Shown: one piece after another, positions 10,149-20,618 of the stretch
How positions within the stretch are numbered: position 1 is the first letter of the stretch
Layout of the letters: every line of letters begins with the position of its first letter
NCBI RefSeq assembly: GCF_003838195.1
Contig: NZ_RCBY01000003.1
Coordinates: 1-64,000 of the forward strand
Source: Okeania hirsuta
GTDB lineage: Bacteria; Cyanobacteriota; Cyanobacteriia; Cyanobacteriales; Microcoleaceae
DNA length: 64,000 nt
Reading direction: 5' to 3'
Made by a program: the position numbers and the translations under genes
The notes under the pieces: generated by a model
Told to the model about the DNA's origin: nothing
The model's database searches: none
The model's input: the letters and a program-made list of their open reading frames with translations, nothing else

Positions 10149-13100
10149 ATGAACACAAAACAAAACCAAAATTATCAATATCAAGTAGGAGGAAGTTTAC
10201 CTGCTGATGCACCTAGTTATGTGAAACGAGAAGCAGATGAAAATCTTTATCATGCCCTCAAATTAGGAGCATTTTGTTATGTGTTGAACTGCCGACAAAT
10301 GGGAAAGTCAAGTTTAATGTTACGTACTAAGGCCAGATTAGAAAAAGAAGGGTTTGCCTGTGCTGTAATTGACTTAACTGATGTGGGTAGTCAAGAAATT
10401 AATGTCAAGCAATGGTATCGGGGTATTATTCAAGAGTTGGTTAGCACTTTTGACTTGAGTATTAATCGGCGAACGTGGTTAAAAGAAAGAGAAGATTTAT
10501 CCCCTGTACAACAATTTAGAGATTTTTTAAGAGAAGTTTTGCTGCGAGAAGTTGGGAAAAATACTGTCATTTTTGTTGATGAGATAGACAGTTTAATTAG
10601 TCTAGATTTTCCCACCGATGATTTTTTTGCTCTGATTCGAGCTTGCCATAATAAACGGGCAGAAAATCCAGAATATCAACGATTATCTTTTGCTTTATTT
10701 GGGGTGGCAACTCCTTCTAATTTAATAGCTGATAAAACTCGGACTCCTTTTAATATTGGTAGGGCGATAGAGTTAACAGGTTTTAGTTTCGCAGAAGCCA
10801 AAGATTTCCTAACTCCTGGCTTAAAAAATAGGGTAGAAAATGCAGAACAGGTATTAGCTGAAGTTTTAGAATGGACTGGTGGGCAACCTTTTTTAACTCA
10901 AAAGTTGTGTCAAATAATTGTTCAAAATAATAATAGTAGTACTCCCGATGTGGGAGAGTTAGTTCGGACTTATATTATTAATAATTGGGAATCTCACGAT
11001 AACCCAGAACACTTACGGACAATTCGCGATCGCGTCTTGGTAAATGAAAAACGAGCAAGTCGGTTGTTGGGTTTGTATCAGCAGGTTTTAATCTCGTCTT
11101 ATAAGGGAATAAGAGCAAATGACAGTTCTGAACAAATGGAACTCCGCCTCACAGGTTTGGTTGTCAAATGTCAAGGCAAGTTACAGGTCACTAATTATAT
11201 CTATCAACAAGTATTTAATCTTCAGTGGGTAGAACAGGAGTTAGCCAAGTTACGACCTTACTCTGAGGCGTTTACTGCTTGGCAAAAGTCGGGATGTCAA
11301 GATGAGTCGCGACTGTTGGGAGGTAAAACTTTAGCTGATGCTTTAGTGTGGGCGGGGGATAAAAGTTTGAGTGTTCTCGACTATCGCTTTTTGGCTGCTT
11401 CTCAGGATTTGGAGAAACAGGCTATTGAAGGAGAAAAGTTGGAAATGCAGGTAAAGTTGGATGCTCAGTCGAAGGTAAATCAGATACTAGATGAGGCAAA
11501 GCGGAAAGTAGAAAAGTGGCTGTGGATAAGTTTTGGACTATTGGCACTATCCTTTATGACAGCAGCTTTTACTGGAGTGATTTTTTTGCGAGCAAGTCTC
11601 GAGGTTGCGGAAGTGGAAGCAGTGCGTAAAAGTATTACTTCTCAATTATTTTTTAATTCAAATCAGTATAGGGAAGCAATCCTGCAAGCTTTAAGAGCAG
11701 CAAAACAACTACCGAGTCCTAATATCATATTCCAACCCCAGGCTAATAACAGGAAGCAGATAAAAGGTGCTTTAAGGCAAGTCATAATATCTATCTATCC
11801 TCAAAGATACCGAGAGCGTAATCTTCTGAGGGGGCATGAGGATTCGGTCAATGGTGTAGCATTTAGTCCCGATGGAGAGACTATTGCTTCTGCAAGTGAT
11901 GACTATACAGTGAAGTTGTGGAACCGTCAGGGGAAATTATTGCAGACTCTCACCGGCCATGAGAGTAGGGTCAATGGTGTAGCATTTAGTCCCGATGGAG
12001 AGACTATTGCTTCTAGCAGTGGTGACAAAACAGTGAAATTGTGGAACCGTCAAGGGAAATTATTGCAGACTCTCACTGGTCATCAGAGTTGGGTCAATGG
12101 TGTAGCATTTAGTCCTGATGGAGAGACTATTGCTTCTGCAAGTCGTGACAATACAGTGAAGTTGTGGAACCGTCAGGGGCAATTATTGCAGACTCTCACT
12201 GGTCATCAGAGTTGGGTCAATGGTGTAGCATTTAGTCCTGATGGAGAGACTATTGCTTCTGCAAGTCGTGACTATACAGTAAAATTGTGGAACCGTCAGG
12301 GGAAATTATTACATACTCTCAGTGACCATAAAGATTATGTCAATGGTGTAACATTTAGTCCTGATGGAGAGACTATTGCAACTGCAAGTACCGACAATAC
12401 AGTGAAATTGTGGGAGCGTCAGGATAAAGTCTTGGGTACTCTCAGTGACCATAAAGATTATGTCAATGGTGTAGCATTTAGTCCTGATGGAGAGACTATA
12501 GCAACTGCAAGTGCTGACAAGACAGTGAAATTGTGGAACCGTCAGAGGAAATTATTGCAGACTCTCACTGGTCATCAGAGTTGGGTCAATGATGTAGAAT
12601 TTAGTCCTGATGGAGAGACTATCGCAACTGCAAGTGCTGACAAGACAGTGAAATTGTGGAATCGTCAGGGGAAATTATTGCAGACTCTCACTGGTCATAA
12701 GCATGTGGTCAATGATATAGAATTTAGTCCTGATGGAGAGACTATAGCAACTGCAAGTCGTGACTATACAGTAAAATTGTGGAACCGTCAAGGGAAATTA
12801 TTGCAAACTTTCACCAAGCATAAGGATTTCGTCTGGGATGTAGCCTTTAGCCCTGATGGAGAGATTATAGCAACTGTAAGTTATGAATATACAGTGAAAT
12901 TGTGGAACCGTCAAGGGAAATTATTGCAGACTCTCACTGGTCATGAGAATTCGGTCTATGGTGTAACATTTAGTCCTGATGGAGAGACTATTGCTTCTGC
13001 AAGTGCTGACAAGACAGTGAAATTGTGGAACCGTCAAGGGAAATTATTGCAGACTCTCACCGGCCATGAGAGTTCGGTCTATGGTGTAGCATTTAGTCCC

Positions 13101-13661
13101 GATGGAGAGACTATTGCTTCTGCCAGTGGTGACAAAACAGTGAAATTGTGGAACCGTCAGGGGAAATTATTGCAGACTCTCACCGGCCATGAGGATTGGG
13201 TCCGTGGTGTAGCATTTAGTCCTGATGGAGAGACTATTGCTTCTGCTGGTTATGATAAAACAGTGAAATTGTGGAATCGTCAGGGGAAATTACTGCATAC
13301 TCTCATCGGTCATGAGGATTGGGTCAATGATGTAGCATTCAGTCCTGATGGAGAGACTATAGCTACTGCAAGTGCTGACAAAACAGTAAAGTTATGGAAC
13401 CAGAAAGGACAATTATTGAGGACTCTGGAGGATCATCAGAGTTGGGTCCATGGTGTAGCATTTAGTCCTGATGGAGAGACTATTGCTTCCGCTGGTTATG
13501 ATAAAACAGTAAAATTGTGGAATGGTTGGAAGTTTAGCTTCCATGAGTGGGCTTGCAACTGGATGCGCGACTACCTAGAAAATAACCCTGATGTGAGTGA
13601 AAGCGATAAACATTTATGTGATGGTGTTGGCGACGGGAAGTCAGAAGTCAAAAGTAAGTAA
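10149..13661 (+). CDS. AAA_35-like ATPase - TM helix - 14 WD40 repeats
   Basis: A 1170-residue protein. Residues about 15-345 are an AAA_35-like domain: Walker A variant CRQMGKSSL at 47-56, Walker [11 protein letters not shown] near 138-148, and [11 protein letters not shown] coiled linker is followed by one membrane helix at about 456-480. Residues about 558-1128 hold 14 WD40 repeats of 41 residues (123 bp), enough for two seven-bladed propellers. The repeats are almost identical except at fixed surface positions. There is a short Cys-containing tail. This is a STAND-type receptor layout: the propellers would recognise a ligand and the ATPase would switch state. It may be co-transcribed with the HTH-AAA gene upstream. 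The target and the effector are unknown. Confidence 0.85.
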   Translation: MNTKQNQNYQYQVGGSLPADAPSYVKREADENLYHALKLGAFCYVLNCRQMGKSSLMLRTKARLEKEGFACAVIDLTDVGSQEINVKQWYRGIIQELVSTFDLSINRRTWLKEREDLSPVQQFRDFLREVLLREVGKNTVIFVDEIDSLISLDFPTDDFFALIRACHNKRAENPEYQRLSFALFGVATPSNLIADKTRTPFNIGRAIELTGFSFAEAKDFLTPGLKNRVENAEQVLAEVLEWTGGQPFLTQKLCQIIVQNNNSSTPDVGELVRTYIINNWESHDNPEHLRTIRDRVLVNEKRASRLLGLYQQVLISSYKGIRANDSSEQMELRLTGLVVKCQGKLQVTNYIYQQVFNLQWVEQELAKLRPYSEAFTAWQKSGCQDESRLLGGKTLADALVWAGDKSLSVLDYRFLAASQDLEKQAIEGEKLEMQVKLDAQSKVNQILDEAKRKVEKWLWISFGLLALSFMTAAFTGVIFLRASLEVAEVEAVRKSITSQLFFNSNQYREAILQALRAAKQLPSPNIIFQPQANNRKQIKGALRQVIISIYPQRYRERNLLRGHEDSVNGVAFSPDGETIASASDDYTVKLWNRQGKLLQTLTGHESRVNGVAFSPDGETIASSSGDKTVKLWNRQGKLLQTLTGHQSWVNGVAFSPDGETIASASRDNTVKLWNRQGQLLQTLTGHQSWVNGVAFSPDGETIASASRDYTVKLWNRQGKLLHTLSDHKDYVNGVTFSPDGETIATASTDNTVKLWERQDKVLGTLSDHKDYVNGVAFSPDGETIATASADKTVKLWNRQRKLLQTLTGHQSWVNDVEFSPDGETIATASADKTVKLWNRQGKLLQTLTGHKHVVNDIEFSPDGETIATASRDYTVKLWNRQGKLLQTFTKHKDFVWDVAFSPDGEIIATVSYEYTVKLWNRQGKLLQTLTGHENSVYGVTFSPDGETIASASADKTVKLWNRQGKLLQTLTGHESSVYGVAFSPDGETIASASGDKTVKLWNRQGKLLQTLTGHEDWVRGVAFSPDGETIASAGYDKTVKLWNRQGKLLHTLIGHEDWVNDVAFSPDGETIATASADKTVKLWNQKGQLLRTLEDHQSWVHGVAFSPDGETIASAGYDKTVKLWNGWKFSFHEWACNWMRDYLENNPDVSESDKHLCDGVGDGKSEVKSK
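11826..13544 (+). repeat. 14 tandem 123-bp WD40-coding repeats
   Basis: Nearly invariant nucleotide words in every unit (TTTAGTCCTGATGGAGAGAC; ACAGTGAAATTGTGGAACCG). Variation is concentrated at unit positions 5-7, 9, 10, 12, 22, 25 and 27. Such high identity implies recent duplication or homogenisation by recombination. Confidence 0.9.
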
Positions 13662-13728
13662 GGACAGGTTTAACTAAAATTCTTGAAAAATTGGTCATTT
13701 ATTCCTCAAAACCACCCCTACCAGCTTT

Positions 13729-14016
13729 TTAATTCTGAGATTGACTTAACCAATTCATCAAATCATCCATAGAAGTAAAATTGAACTGAGCATCCACAAG
13801 TTCATCCAACTCAGAAATAGATAAACTCCAAATTTTAGCTTCCATTTCTTCAGAAATAATTCCCAAATTACGAGTTAGAAAACGGATAATTATTTTAGCT
13901 ATTCCCTGCTTTAAACCCCGTTCAAAACCTCTTTGGAAACCCCGCTCAAAACCTCTTTGGAAACCTCGTTCAAAACCTGTCTGGAAAATATCCTGATAAA
14001 TTACAGATTCTTGCAT
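13729..14016 (-). CDS. DUF4351-type C-terminal fragment of an Rpn-family protein
   Basis: A 95-residue product with an N-terminal GFERGFQR repeat (an eight-residue unit repeated about three times) and a DUF4351-like helical end (IRFLTRNLGIISEEMEAKIWSLSISELDELVDAQFN, read in two halves). In cyanobacteria this end normally follows a PD-(D/E)XK nuclease of the Rpn/PDDEXK_2 type, absent here. A decayed paralogue with more of the upstream domain lies next door at 14118-14822. The ATG at 14016 corresponds to an internal methionine of the paralogue (MKESVIYQDI there, MQESVIYQDI here). It may be expressed as a short protein but is more likely a relic. Confidence 0.6.
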   Translation of the reverse strand: MQESVIYQDIFQTGFERGFQRGFERGFQRGFERGLKQGIAKIIIRFLTRNLGIISEEMEAKIWSLSISELDELVDAQFNFTSMDDLMNWLSQSQN

Positions 14017-14117
14017 TTGTTACCCTTCTATTCAAATAAAAAAGGAATTTGAATCAGAACATTAAACTCTCCAGTCATCAAATTCCTCAAAATCCAGATT
14101 GACAAAACTACTAATTA

Positions 14118-14822
14118 ATTCTCAGATTCATTTAACCAATTAACCAAATCATCCATAGAAGTAAAATTCAATTGGGCGATCGCTAACTCATTCAACTGAG
14201 AAATAGATAAACTCCGAATTTTAGCTTCTATTTCCTCATAAATATCTCCGAATCTGTGAGTTATTAATGTGATAATAATTTCAGCTTCTCCCTGTTGTTT
14301 ACCTCGGTTTAAACCTGTTTACAAACCACGTTGTTCGCCACGTTGTTCACCAATTTTTTCTCCTTTGTGAAGAATATCCTGATATATTACAGACTCTTTC
14401 ATTATCTCCTCCCTCAAAAGTTGACGAATTAAATTTTTATCAAACCTTAAACCCCTAGTATTTCCGCAGCAGCAGAAATATTTTTTTGTTGATTTGACTC
14501 TTCTATTCTACCAATTCTTTCTGCTACCTGTGACAATAAAGCTGTCGGACTTTCACTACGAGTTAAAGTTGCTAATGGTAATAAAGCATTATCAGCCAAA
14601 AAAGGTGCCGACTCCTCCTCCCAAAGTCGAATTACTCGATAAGAATGCCGAGTATTTTGCCTTTAAAATTTATTTTGAAAAGCCAATTCTGAATCAATCT
14701 CTTTTAACAAGATAACCACTTGCTCAATATCACACCAATATTTCCCATAAAGCAACGTCCAATATTTGAGCATTCTATAGGGAATTGGTGGATCAGAAAA
14801 ACTGCTATTAAAGCCATTCATT
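14118..14822 (-). pseudogene. Rpn-family nuclease/transposase-like protein, decayed
   Basis: Reverse-strand translation gives PPIPYRMLKYWTLLY, then LWEEESAPFLADNALLPL, LATLTRSESPTALL and ISAAAEIL, then MKESVIYQDIL and a DUF4351 end, all typical of cyanobacterial Rpn-like proteins. Stops interrupt it (after LAFQNKF, after AEILGV and after GEQRGL) and at least one frameshift is needed. It is the paralogue of the 13729-14016 fragment, so the pair is a tandem duplication in decay. Confidence 0.7.
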
Positions 14823-14839
14823 CTGACTCCTGACTCCTA

Positions 14840-15280
14840 TTATTTAATGCCATATTTATTCATAAAATCTAAGAGAATTTTTTGATGAAATTCACCAAGC
14901 GATCGCTCCATTCCAGCATTCTCAGAATAAGCTTTACCTGCCTTAATTTCTGCTGGAGTTAATAACCCCATATCCCAACCTTCTCCCAAAACCAAATCTT
15001 TTAATTCCACAGTTAAAGGAGCATGAAATACATGACGAACAACTTTAACATCAGAGTAAACACCAAATTCCGAAACTGTCTCAGGAATATAACTTATTTC
15101 TTCTGCTAATTCTCGTTTCAGAGCCACTTCTGCTGTTTCTCCAGGTTCGATATGACCTCCAAAAAAAGCCCAAACACCAGGATAAAAAATAGTCGGAATA
15201 TTATCCCGGAGTTGCATCAGAAATTTTCCTTCTCGGTAAAGAATAGCGATCGCTACATGAGGTAAATTATTGTTGTTCAT
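14840..15280 (-). CDS. Nudix hydrolase
   Basis: A 146-residue protein with the Nudix box GGHIEPGE...RELAEEI at about residues 40-62, carrying the G-x5-E and RE-x2-EE metal-binding residues. The final glycine of the consensus is replaced by serine (EEISY). It would hydrolyse a nucleoside-diphosphate-linked substrate; the substrate cannot be read from sequence. The start at 15280 (MNNNNLP) is preferred to the earlier MKIKIKKK start because it overlaps the upstream lipoprotein gene by only 14 bp and fits the fold. It is likely co-transcribed with that gene. Confidence 0.85.
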   Translation of the reverse strand: MNNNNLPHVAIAILYREGKFLMQLRDNIPTIFYPGVWAFFGGHIEPGETAEVALKRELAEEISYIPETVSEFGVYSDVKVVRHVFHAPLTVELKDLVLGEGWDMGLLTPAEIKAGKAYSENAGMERSLGEFHQKILLDFMNKYGIK

Positions 15281-15752
15281 TTTCTTCTTGATTTTGATTT
15301 TCAACTTCTACTCGTTCTATTTCTTCTACATAGAAATCTCCCACATCCTGGTTACCTAATTCAGGAACCACAATACTTTGATAACTTATTCTCCCTTTAA
15401 TTGTTATTTCCGTTCCCACCTCTGGTAATTCTGCTTTAGTAAATATCCAAATACTGCCAGTATCATCTGTTAATTCATAAGCACCAGTTTCTAAGAAAGG
15501 AGCTTTACTTTCTACAGTTCCTTTCAAATATACTTGGCGATCGATTTTACCCTTTGTTTGAATTTTGCTAATTCGACTCACATTTAGACTTAATTTAATC
15601 GCTGTTTCTGTAATTTTTCCGCAACTAATTAAACTTGTTACTAACAGCAGAATTAGAATAGTTTTGAATTTATTAAAAAATGGATTTAAGCAGAAATAAC
15701 GAATAAACAGAAAGCTAAATGGAAACTTCTGCAATATTCTTAATAAATTCAT
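15267..15752 (-). CDS. lipoprotein with OB-fold-like domain
   Basis: About 161 residues from MNLLRILQ. The N-terminus has a hydrophobic segment ending in a lipobox (LVTSLISCGK), so the mature protein should be lipid-anchored at the cysteine. The rest (VYLKGTVESKAPFL, GAYELTDDTGSIWIFT, TEITIKGRISYQ) has the strand pattern of nucleic-acid-binding OB-like/BOF-type domains. The longer frame upstream to 15908 contains low-complexity repeat translation (SQKSAVRS) and is not believed. It overlaps the Nudix gene at its 3' end. Confidence 0.7.
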   Translation of the reverse strand: MNLLRILQKFPFSFLFIRYFCLNPFFNKFKTILILLLVTSLISCGKITETAIKLSLNVSRISKIQTKGKIDRQVYLKGTVESKAPFLETGAYELTDDTGSIWIFTKAELPEVGTEITIKGRISYQSIVVPELGNQDVGDFYVEEIERVEVENQNQEENEQQ

Positions 15753-16902
15753 TCTCAATATATTTTTATCAAAATAATTGGGTCTAAAACCCCGCCTTTT
15801 AAGGCGAAATCTTTTTGGAAGGGGGCTCAAATTCCCGTTACAAAAATAACTTCTAACTGCTGACTTCTGACTTCTGACTTCCTTAATGGCTTCCCTGGTT
15901 CTCATCAAAACTTTTTTTCCTTATTTCAACTATTGTTTTATAATTATTACTAAAAAAAATAAAATTTATTTCCATCACTTTCATCATACTTAAAATTTAG
16001 AGTTATAGCAGAAGAAAGAAGGAAGAAGTAAGAATAAGAAATCTGGCGTTGTCTGAGTTTTCAGCTTTAGTTCTATCCTAACCTTTGCTTTGACTGCTAT
16101 AATTTTTTTTAATATCGCCGAAAAATTAAGCTTTAAAGCCTCTACCCATCAAAGATAAAAAAGAAAAAAAATTTTTTTTAATATCGCCGAAAAATTAAGC
16201 TTTAAAGCCTCTACCCATCAAAGATAAAAAAGAAAAAAAATTTTTTTTAATATCGCCGAAAAATTAAGCTTTAAAGCCTCTACCCATCAAAGATAAAAAA
16301 GAAAAAAACATCTTTTTTGAAGGAGAAGTAATTTCAGTTATCAGTGATCAGTTATCAGTTAGCCTCCTCCGGAGGAACTGCGCCCTTCAGCAATAAAGAG
16401 GCTTGATATAAGGAATAGTCTCTTTTTTTTATCCCTTTAAAAAGAGAGGCGCATACCCACAAATTTTCGGTAATTGTTAATTATTAATTGTTGAATTCTT
16501 TCATCCTGACTAAAGAAATAAGGTATCAAACCTGTCCTTTCAAGAAGATAAAAAAAGAAAATTCAGTATTTCAAGCCTCAAGCTTAAACCTGAGATACTG
16601 ATAACTGTTAAATTTTAACTGAAATTACCCTAGATTCCACTAAAATATTAGTCTTCAAATAAAAATACTTTATAGTTCCATAATACCAATAAAATATTTA
16701 ACTCTATATTGAATTTTTTAGCGCCCAAAATTCAACAATATTTTTATTTACTTAAAACATCACAAAATCTACTTTTAGATACTAATAACCATACTATTAT
16801 TTTTATGTTGACAAGAAAATATACTTTAAAAATCAAAAATAAAAATAAAGAAATCTATTCCGATACAGAAATTTAAAAGCAAAGCTCAAACAAGAAATAA
16901 AA
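15753..16902. other. long non-coding stretch before folD
   Basis: Holds CTTCTGACTT-type simple repeats (about 15,855-15,885), the 69-bp x3 repeat, a TTATCAGTTA-type repeat near 16,340 and AT-rich sequence up to folD. No gene seen. Confidence 0.6.
16101..16308. repeat. 69-bp tandem repeat, three copies
   Basis: Each unit runs from a T-tract through AATATCGCCGAAAAATTAAG and CCTCTACCCATCAAAG to an A-tract, so the T8 and A8 ends can pair. The word AATATCGCCG recurs at 16111, 16180 and 16249. The copies are virtually identical, so the expansion is recent. Confidence 0.85.
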
Positions 16903-17766
16903 ATGGTAAAAAAATTAGACGGTAAAGCACTGGCCAAAAAAATCAAAGCAGAACTCCAACAAAAAGTTCAGACCTTGCAAAGCAAAATTGGTCGTCCTCC
17001 AGGGTTAGCAGTATTAATGGTAGGAGACAACCCCGCCAGTGCAGTATATGTCCGCAACAAAGAAAAAGCCTGTAGTCAAGTAGGGATATCCTCCTTTGGC
17101 AAACATTTTCCGGCCCAAACATCTCAAGCTGAATTAACACAAGTTATTCAACAATTAAACCAAAATCCAGAAGTAGACGGTATTCTCGTCCAACTACCTC
17201 TACCAGAACACTTAGACTCTACCTCTTTACTCTACCAAACAGACCCCAGTAAAGACGTAGATGGACTTCATCCCATGAATTTAGGTCAACTGCTTCGAGG
17301 TGAAAAAGGTTTACGCAGTTGTACTCCTGCGGGAGTGATGCGCTTGTTGCAAGAATACAAAATAGAATTACAGGGAAAACAAGCAGTGATATTAGGACGT
17401 AGTATTTTAGTCGGCAAACCAATGGCATTAATGTTATTAGAAGCTAATAGTACAGTAACTATTGCCCATTCTCGGTCTCAGAATTTGGAGGCCATAACCA
17501 GAAATGCAGATATTCTGATAGCAGCAGTTGGTAGGCCAGAAATGATTACGGCGGAGATGGTCAAACCAGGAGCAACAGTAATAGATGTAGGAATTAATCG
17601 AGTCACAGATGAGGCAGGTAATAGTCGGTTAGTAGGAGATGTTCAATTTGACTCCGTAGCGGAGGTAGCAGAATTTATTACTCCCGTGCCTGGTGGAGTA
17701 GGCCCGATGACTGTAGCAATATTATTACAAAATACAGTAGAACGCTGGAGTAGTTTACTCGAGTAG
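16903..17766 (+). CDS. folD: bifunctional methylene-THF dehydrogenase / cyclohydrolase
   Basis: Interconverts 5,10-methylene-, methenyl- and 10-formyl-tetrahydrofolate with NADP(H), feeding purine and formyl-Met-tRNA synthesis. The 287 residues are standard for FolD. Visible signatures: [12 protein letters not shown] (substrate and active site), the Rossmann entry [17 protein letters not shown], and the C-terminal [10 protein letters not shown]. The catalytic lysine region YVRNKEKAC is intact. The gene stands alone on the plus strand; the next gene crtE is 766 bp away. The start is fixed by the family N-terminus [11 protein letters not shown]. Confidence 0.96.
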   Translation: MVKKLDGKALAKKIKAELQQKVQTLQSKIGRPPGLAVLMVGDNPASAVYVRNKEKACSQVGISSFGKHFPAQTSQAELTQVIQQLNQNPEVDGILVQLPLPEHLDSTSLLYQTDPSKDVDGLHPMNLGQLLRGEKGLRSCTPAGVMRLLQEYKIELQGKQAVILGRSILVGKPMALMLLEANSTVTIAHSRSQNLEAITRNADILIAAVGRPEMITAEMVKPGATVIDVGINRVTDEAGNSRLVGDVQFDSVAEVAEFITPVPGGVGPMTVAILLQNTVERWSSLLE

Positions 17767-18532
17767 GGGAGTAAGGGAGTGGGGGAGTAGAGGAGTGGGG
17801 AGTAGAGGAGTAGAGGAGTAGAGGAGCAGGGGAGTAGTAAACATAAGAATAATATACATTCACTGGCGAATAATCGCTCTTAACGCTATTGAATCCTGCT
17901 ATTTATAGCATTCACCACTATAGTTAGGACATCGGGTAATTAGGGTTTGCTGAAAAAGTCTTATGGGTGAGGGGAGGAGACAACCCACCCCTCGCCCCTC
18001 CCCCGACCGTGGAGGGGAAGACAGGAGACAACCCACCCCTCGCCCCTCCCCCGACCGTGGAGGGGAGAAATGGGAATGAGCGAGGAGGTAGGAGCTAAGT
18101 TTTGTCCCTTAATTTTTCTGCCCAACTCTTGCACAAAATGCTAGTTTTTTGAGCTTTCTTGAGCGAAAACAGGCGCACTTTTTTCAAGCAAAAACAGCTA
18201 AAACCTTTATATATCAATGCTTTTATCTTTGAACGGTAAGCCCTAATTATCAAACACCAACCAGGCAGTTACTATAGAATTTGTCATATAGTTGGGAGAG
18301 TAGGGGAGTGTGGATAGAACTATCAACATATACTGTATAACCGGATTCTGTATAACACCCACCTACTGGAGTGGTACACCTAAAACTTTGCAATAGATTT
18401 TTGTTTCTAGGTATCTTTATCCCCCCATCTTCCCATCTCCCCATCTCCCCATCTTAGCTGTGTCAGTCTACTACTACCTAAAACCTTCTTCAAATAAATT
18501 TTCAGGATTTCCACCAATAAAGTGTATAATCT
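17767..18532. repeat. non-coding stretch rich in short repeats
   Basis: GGAGTAGAGGAGT-type simple repeat at 17,766-17,835. A 40-bp direct repeat (CCACCCCTCGCCCCTCCCCC core) occurs twice at about 17,975-18,065. A stretch from TTAGGGTTTGCTGAAAAAGTC (about 17,940) to AAGCCCTAATTA (about 18,240) has short inverted ends and could be a degenerate element. CCCATCTCCCCATCT repeats lie near 18,430. No gene seen. Confidence 0.5.
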
Positions 18533-19483
18533 ATGGTGCTAATGCCAAATAGTGGCCATAATATTAATCCCATGCTCCCTCAATTTCAAATAGATACAAC
18601 TTTTGACTTATCTACCTATCTAGCAAAGCGAAAAGCTCTGGTTGAAAAAGCTCTGGACAATTCTATTACCGTAGTCTATCCAGACAAAATTTATGAGGCA
18701 ATGCGCTATTCCCTATTAGCAGGTGGTAAGCGGTTACGTCCAATTCTTTGTTTGGCTAGTTGTGAGTTATCAGGCGGAAATATAGAGATGGCAATGCCCA
18801 CTGCCTGTGCATTAGAAATGATCCATACTATGTCATTGATCCACGATGACTTACCCGCAATGGATAACGACGACTATCGCCGAGGTAAATTAACAAATCA
18901 TAAAGTTTATGGTGAGGATATTGCTATTCTGGCAGGGGATGGTCTGTTAAGTTACGCTTTTGAGTTTGTAGCTACTCAAACTAAGAACGTCCTACCCCAG
19001 CAAGTGCTACAAGTAATAGCTCGTCTCGGAAAAGCTGTGGGAGCAGCAGGGTTAGTCGGAGGCCAAGTAGTAGATTTGGCTTCAGAGGGACTTTCAGAGG
19101 TATCTGAAGAAACACTACATTTTATCCACACTCACAAAACAGGTGCTCTTTTAGAAGCTTGCGTAGTCTGTGGAGCAATACTTGCCAATGCTTCCCAAGC
19201 TAATCTACAAAGACTTTCCCGTTATGCTCAAAATATTGGTCTAGCTTTTCAAATAGTTGATGATATTCTCGATATTACTGCCACTACAGAAGAGCTAGGG
19301 AAAACCGCCAGAAAGGATATAGAAGCTCAAAAAGCTACCTATCCTGCTATTTGGGGATTAGAAGAATCTAGGTGTCAAGCTCAAAGACTAATTGAGAATG
19401 CCAAGGCAGAGTTAGAAGTTTTTGGAGAAAAGGCCATGCCATTAATAGCCTTAGCAGATTTTATTGTCAGTCGCAGTAACTAG
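18533..19483 (+). CDS. crtE: geranylgeranyl diphosphate synthase
   Basis: A trans-prenyltransferase that extends FPP/GPP with IPP to C20 GGPP, the precursor of carotenoids, the chlorophyll phytyl tail and quinones. 316 residues. The first Asp-rich motif [11 protein letters not shown] is at about 104-114 and the second VDDILD at about 242-247. The GGKRLRP and THKTGALL motifs are present. Translation may start at 18533 or at the ATG three codons later (MPNSGHN). The downstream DUF212 gene starts 9 bp after the stop with AGGAG between, so the two form an operon. Confidence 0.95.
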   Translation: MVLMPNSGHNINPMLPQFQIDTTFDLSTYLAKRKALVEKALDNSITVVYPDKIYEAMRYSLLAGGKRLRPILCLASCELSGGNIEMAMPTACALEMIHTMSLIHDDLPAMDNDDYRRGKLTNHKVYGEDIAILAGDGLLSYAFEFVATQTKNVLPQQVLQVIARLGKAVGAAGLVGGQVVDLASEGLSEVSEETLHFIHTHKTGALLEACVVCGAILANASQANLQRLSRYAQNIGLAFQIVDDILDITATTEELGKTARKDIEAQKATYPAIWGLEESRCQAQRLIENAKAELEVFGEKAMPLIALADFIVSRSN

Positions 19484-19492
19484 GAGTACAAT

Positions 19493-19948
19493 ATGCAAAA
19501 TATTGGCGAAATCATGGATAACCATGTTCTATGGGTTGCTCTCCTAGCTTGTGGAATAGCCCAAGTCGTCAAGGTAGTGGTGGAGTTAGTTCAAAATGGT
19601 AAGATTAATTTACAGGCTTTAGTCACAGCAGGAGGAATGCCCAGCTCTCATTCTGCATTTGTAGCTGCACTGGCAGTAGGAGTGGGTCAAGCCAAAGGTT
19701 GGGGGAGTCCAGAGTTTGCACTGGCTTTAGTTTTTGCCATCATAGTCATGTATGATGCAGCAGGAGTTCGTCAAGCCGCCGGACTACAAGCACGAATTCT
19801 CAATCAAATTATCGATGAATTTTTCCAAGAAGACCACCATCTCAGTCAAGACCGTCTCAAAGAGTTATTAGGCCATACTCCCGTACAGGTAATAGCAGGT
19901 TTTGTTCTAGGAGTAGCTGTATCTTGGATTGCTAGTTTTAGTTATTGA
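19493..19948 (+). CDS. divergent PAP2-family (DUF212/YuiD-type) membrane protein
   Basis: A 151-residue integral membrane protein with the family signature AGGMPSSHSAFVAAL and QAAGLQARILNQI, and four hydrophobic segments. Members resemble acid phosphatases or vanadium haloperoxidases in the SSH motif, but function is unproven. It is translationally linked to crtE (9-bp gap with AGGAG), which suggests a link to prenyl-phosphate metabolism; this is inference from context. Its 3' end overlaps the convergent gene at 19938 by 11 bp. Confidence 0.9.
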   Translation: MQNIGEIMDNHVLWVALLACGIAQVVKVVVELVQNGKINLQALVTAGGMPSSHSAFVAALAVGVGQAKGWGSPEFALALVFAIIVMYDAAGVRQAAGLQARILNQIIDEFFQEDHHLSQDRLKELLGHTPVQVIAGFVLGVAVSWIASFSY

Positions 19949-20618
19949 TTGATTTAATTCTAGGACTAATTAATGTTACCCGACTACTATCCACAACAAA
20001 AGCTAAAAATCCGCGATCGCTTAAGTTGAACAAACTGTTTGTAGCAGCTCTCCTATTCTTAGTATATGTAACCAATAAGAAAGGTTTTTGTCCATAGGCA
20101 ACTAAACCTACATTACGCCCTAAACTTCTTTCTAACTGTAGAGCAATTTCTGGTTGATTATTATAATCGACTAAAACTGCAAAACCCGTACCCAGGGGTT
20201 GAGGATTAAATCCTATTTCTGGAGGCGCTGGCAATGAAGTATCTGATAGAGTTGTTTCTTCACTAGGTCTCACCACATAAGCAGACAACCCTACAATGTC
20301 CTGAATATAACGCGCCCAATCACTAGCCACATCTTTGTCATCAAAACCTCGGATACTACTAACAGTCTGGTCGATGTAGCGACAGACTTCGATGATAATA
20401 TCTGGCGGTAAACTCCGTCTAACTATATCTTGAGCTGCTGATGTCTCTGTAATTATTACCAGTAAGTATTCGTCATTAGCAGGGGGTTGACAAGTTTCTA
20501 CACCAAAAGCATAGTTAGCATCAATTGTCAAGGATGACAAAAATAAAAAAGCTGAGGCCATAAAAGTTTTCAAGCCCCCCAAGCAGAATTTATTGAGTTG
20601 CATTTGAGTCTGATTCAT
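19938..20618 (-). CDS. exported cyanobacterial hypothetical protein
   Basis: Not recognised as a named family. It has a signal-peptide-like N-terminus (basic start, hydrophobic FMASAFLFLSSLTI, then small residues) and a mature part of about 185 residues with two similar halves (EYLLVIITETSAAQDIVRR and TGFAVLVDYNNQPEIALQLER). This pattern recalls cyanobacterial secreted proteins with SPOR-like repeats. The start at 20618 (MNQTQ) is chosen because the earlier ATG adds only four residues. Convergent with the DUF212 gene. Confidence 0.7.
   Translation of the reverse strand: MNQTQMQLNKFCLGGLKTFMASAFLFLSSLTIDANYAFGVETCQPPANDEYLLVIITETSAAQDIVRRSLPPDIIIEVCRYIDQTVSSIRGFDDKDVASDWARYIQDIVGLSAYVVRPSEETTLSDTSLPAPPEIGFNPQPLGTGFAVLVDYNNQPEIALQLERSLGRNVGLVAYGQKPFLLVTYTKNRRAATNSLFNLSDRGFLAFVVDSSRVTLISPRIKSINN

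Noticed and set aside
16101-16308. CRISPR array
   Set aside because: Three 69-bp direct repeats with no spacers of varying sequence; simple tandem duplication.
18250-18444. 64-codon minus-strand frame
   Set aside because: Low-complexity CCCATCTCC repeats; composition not protein-like.
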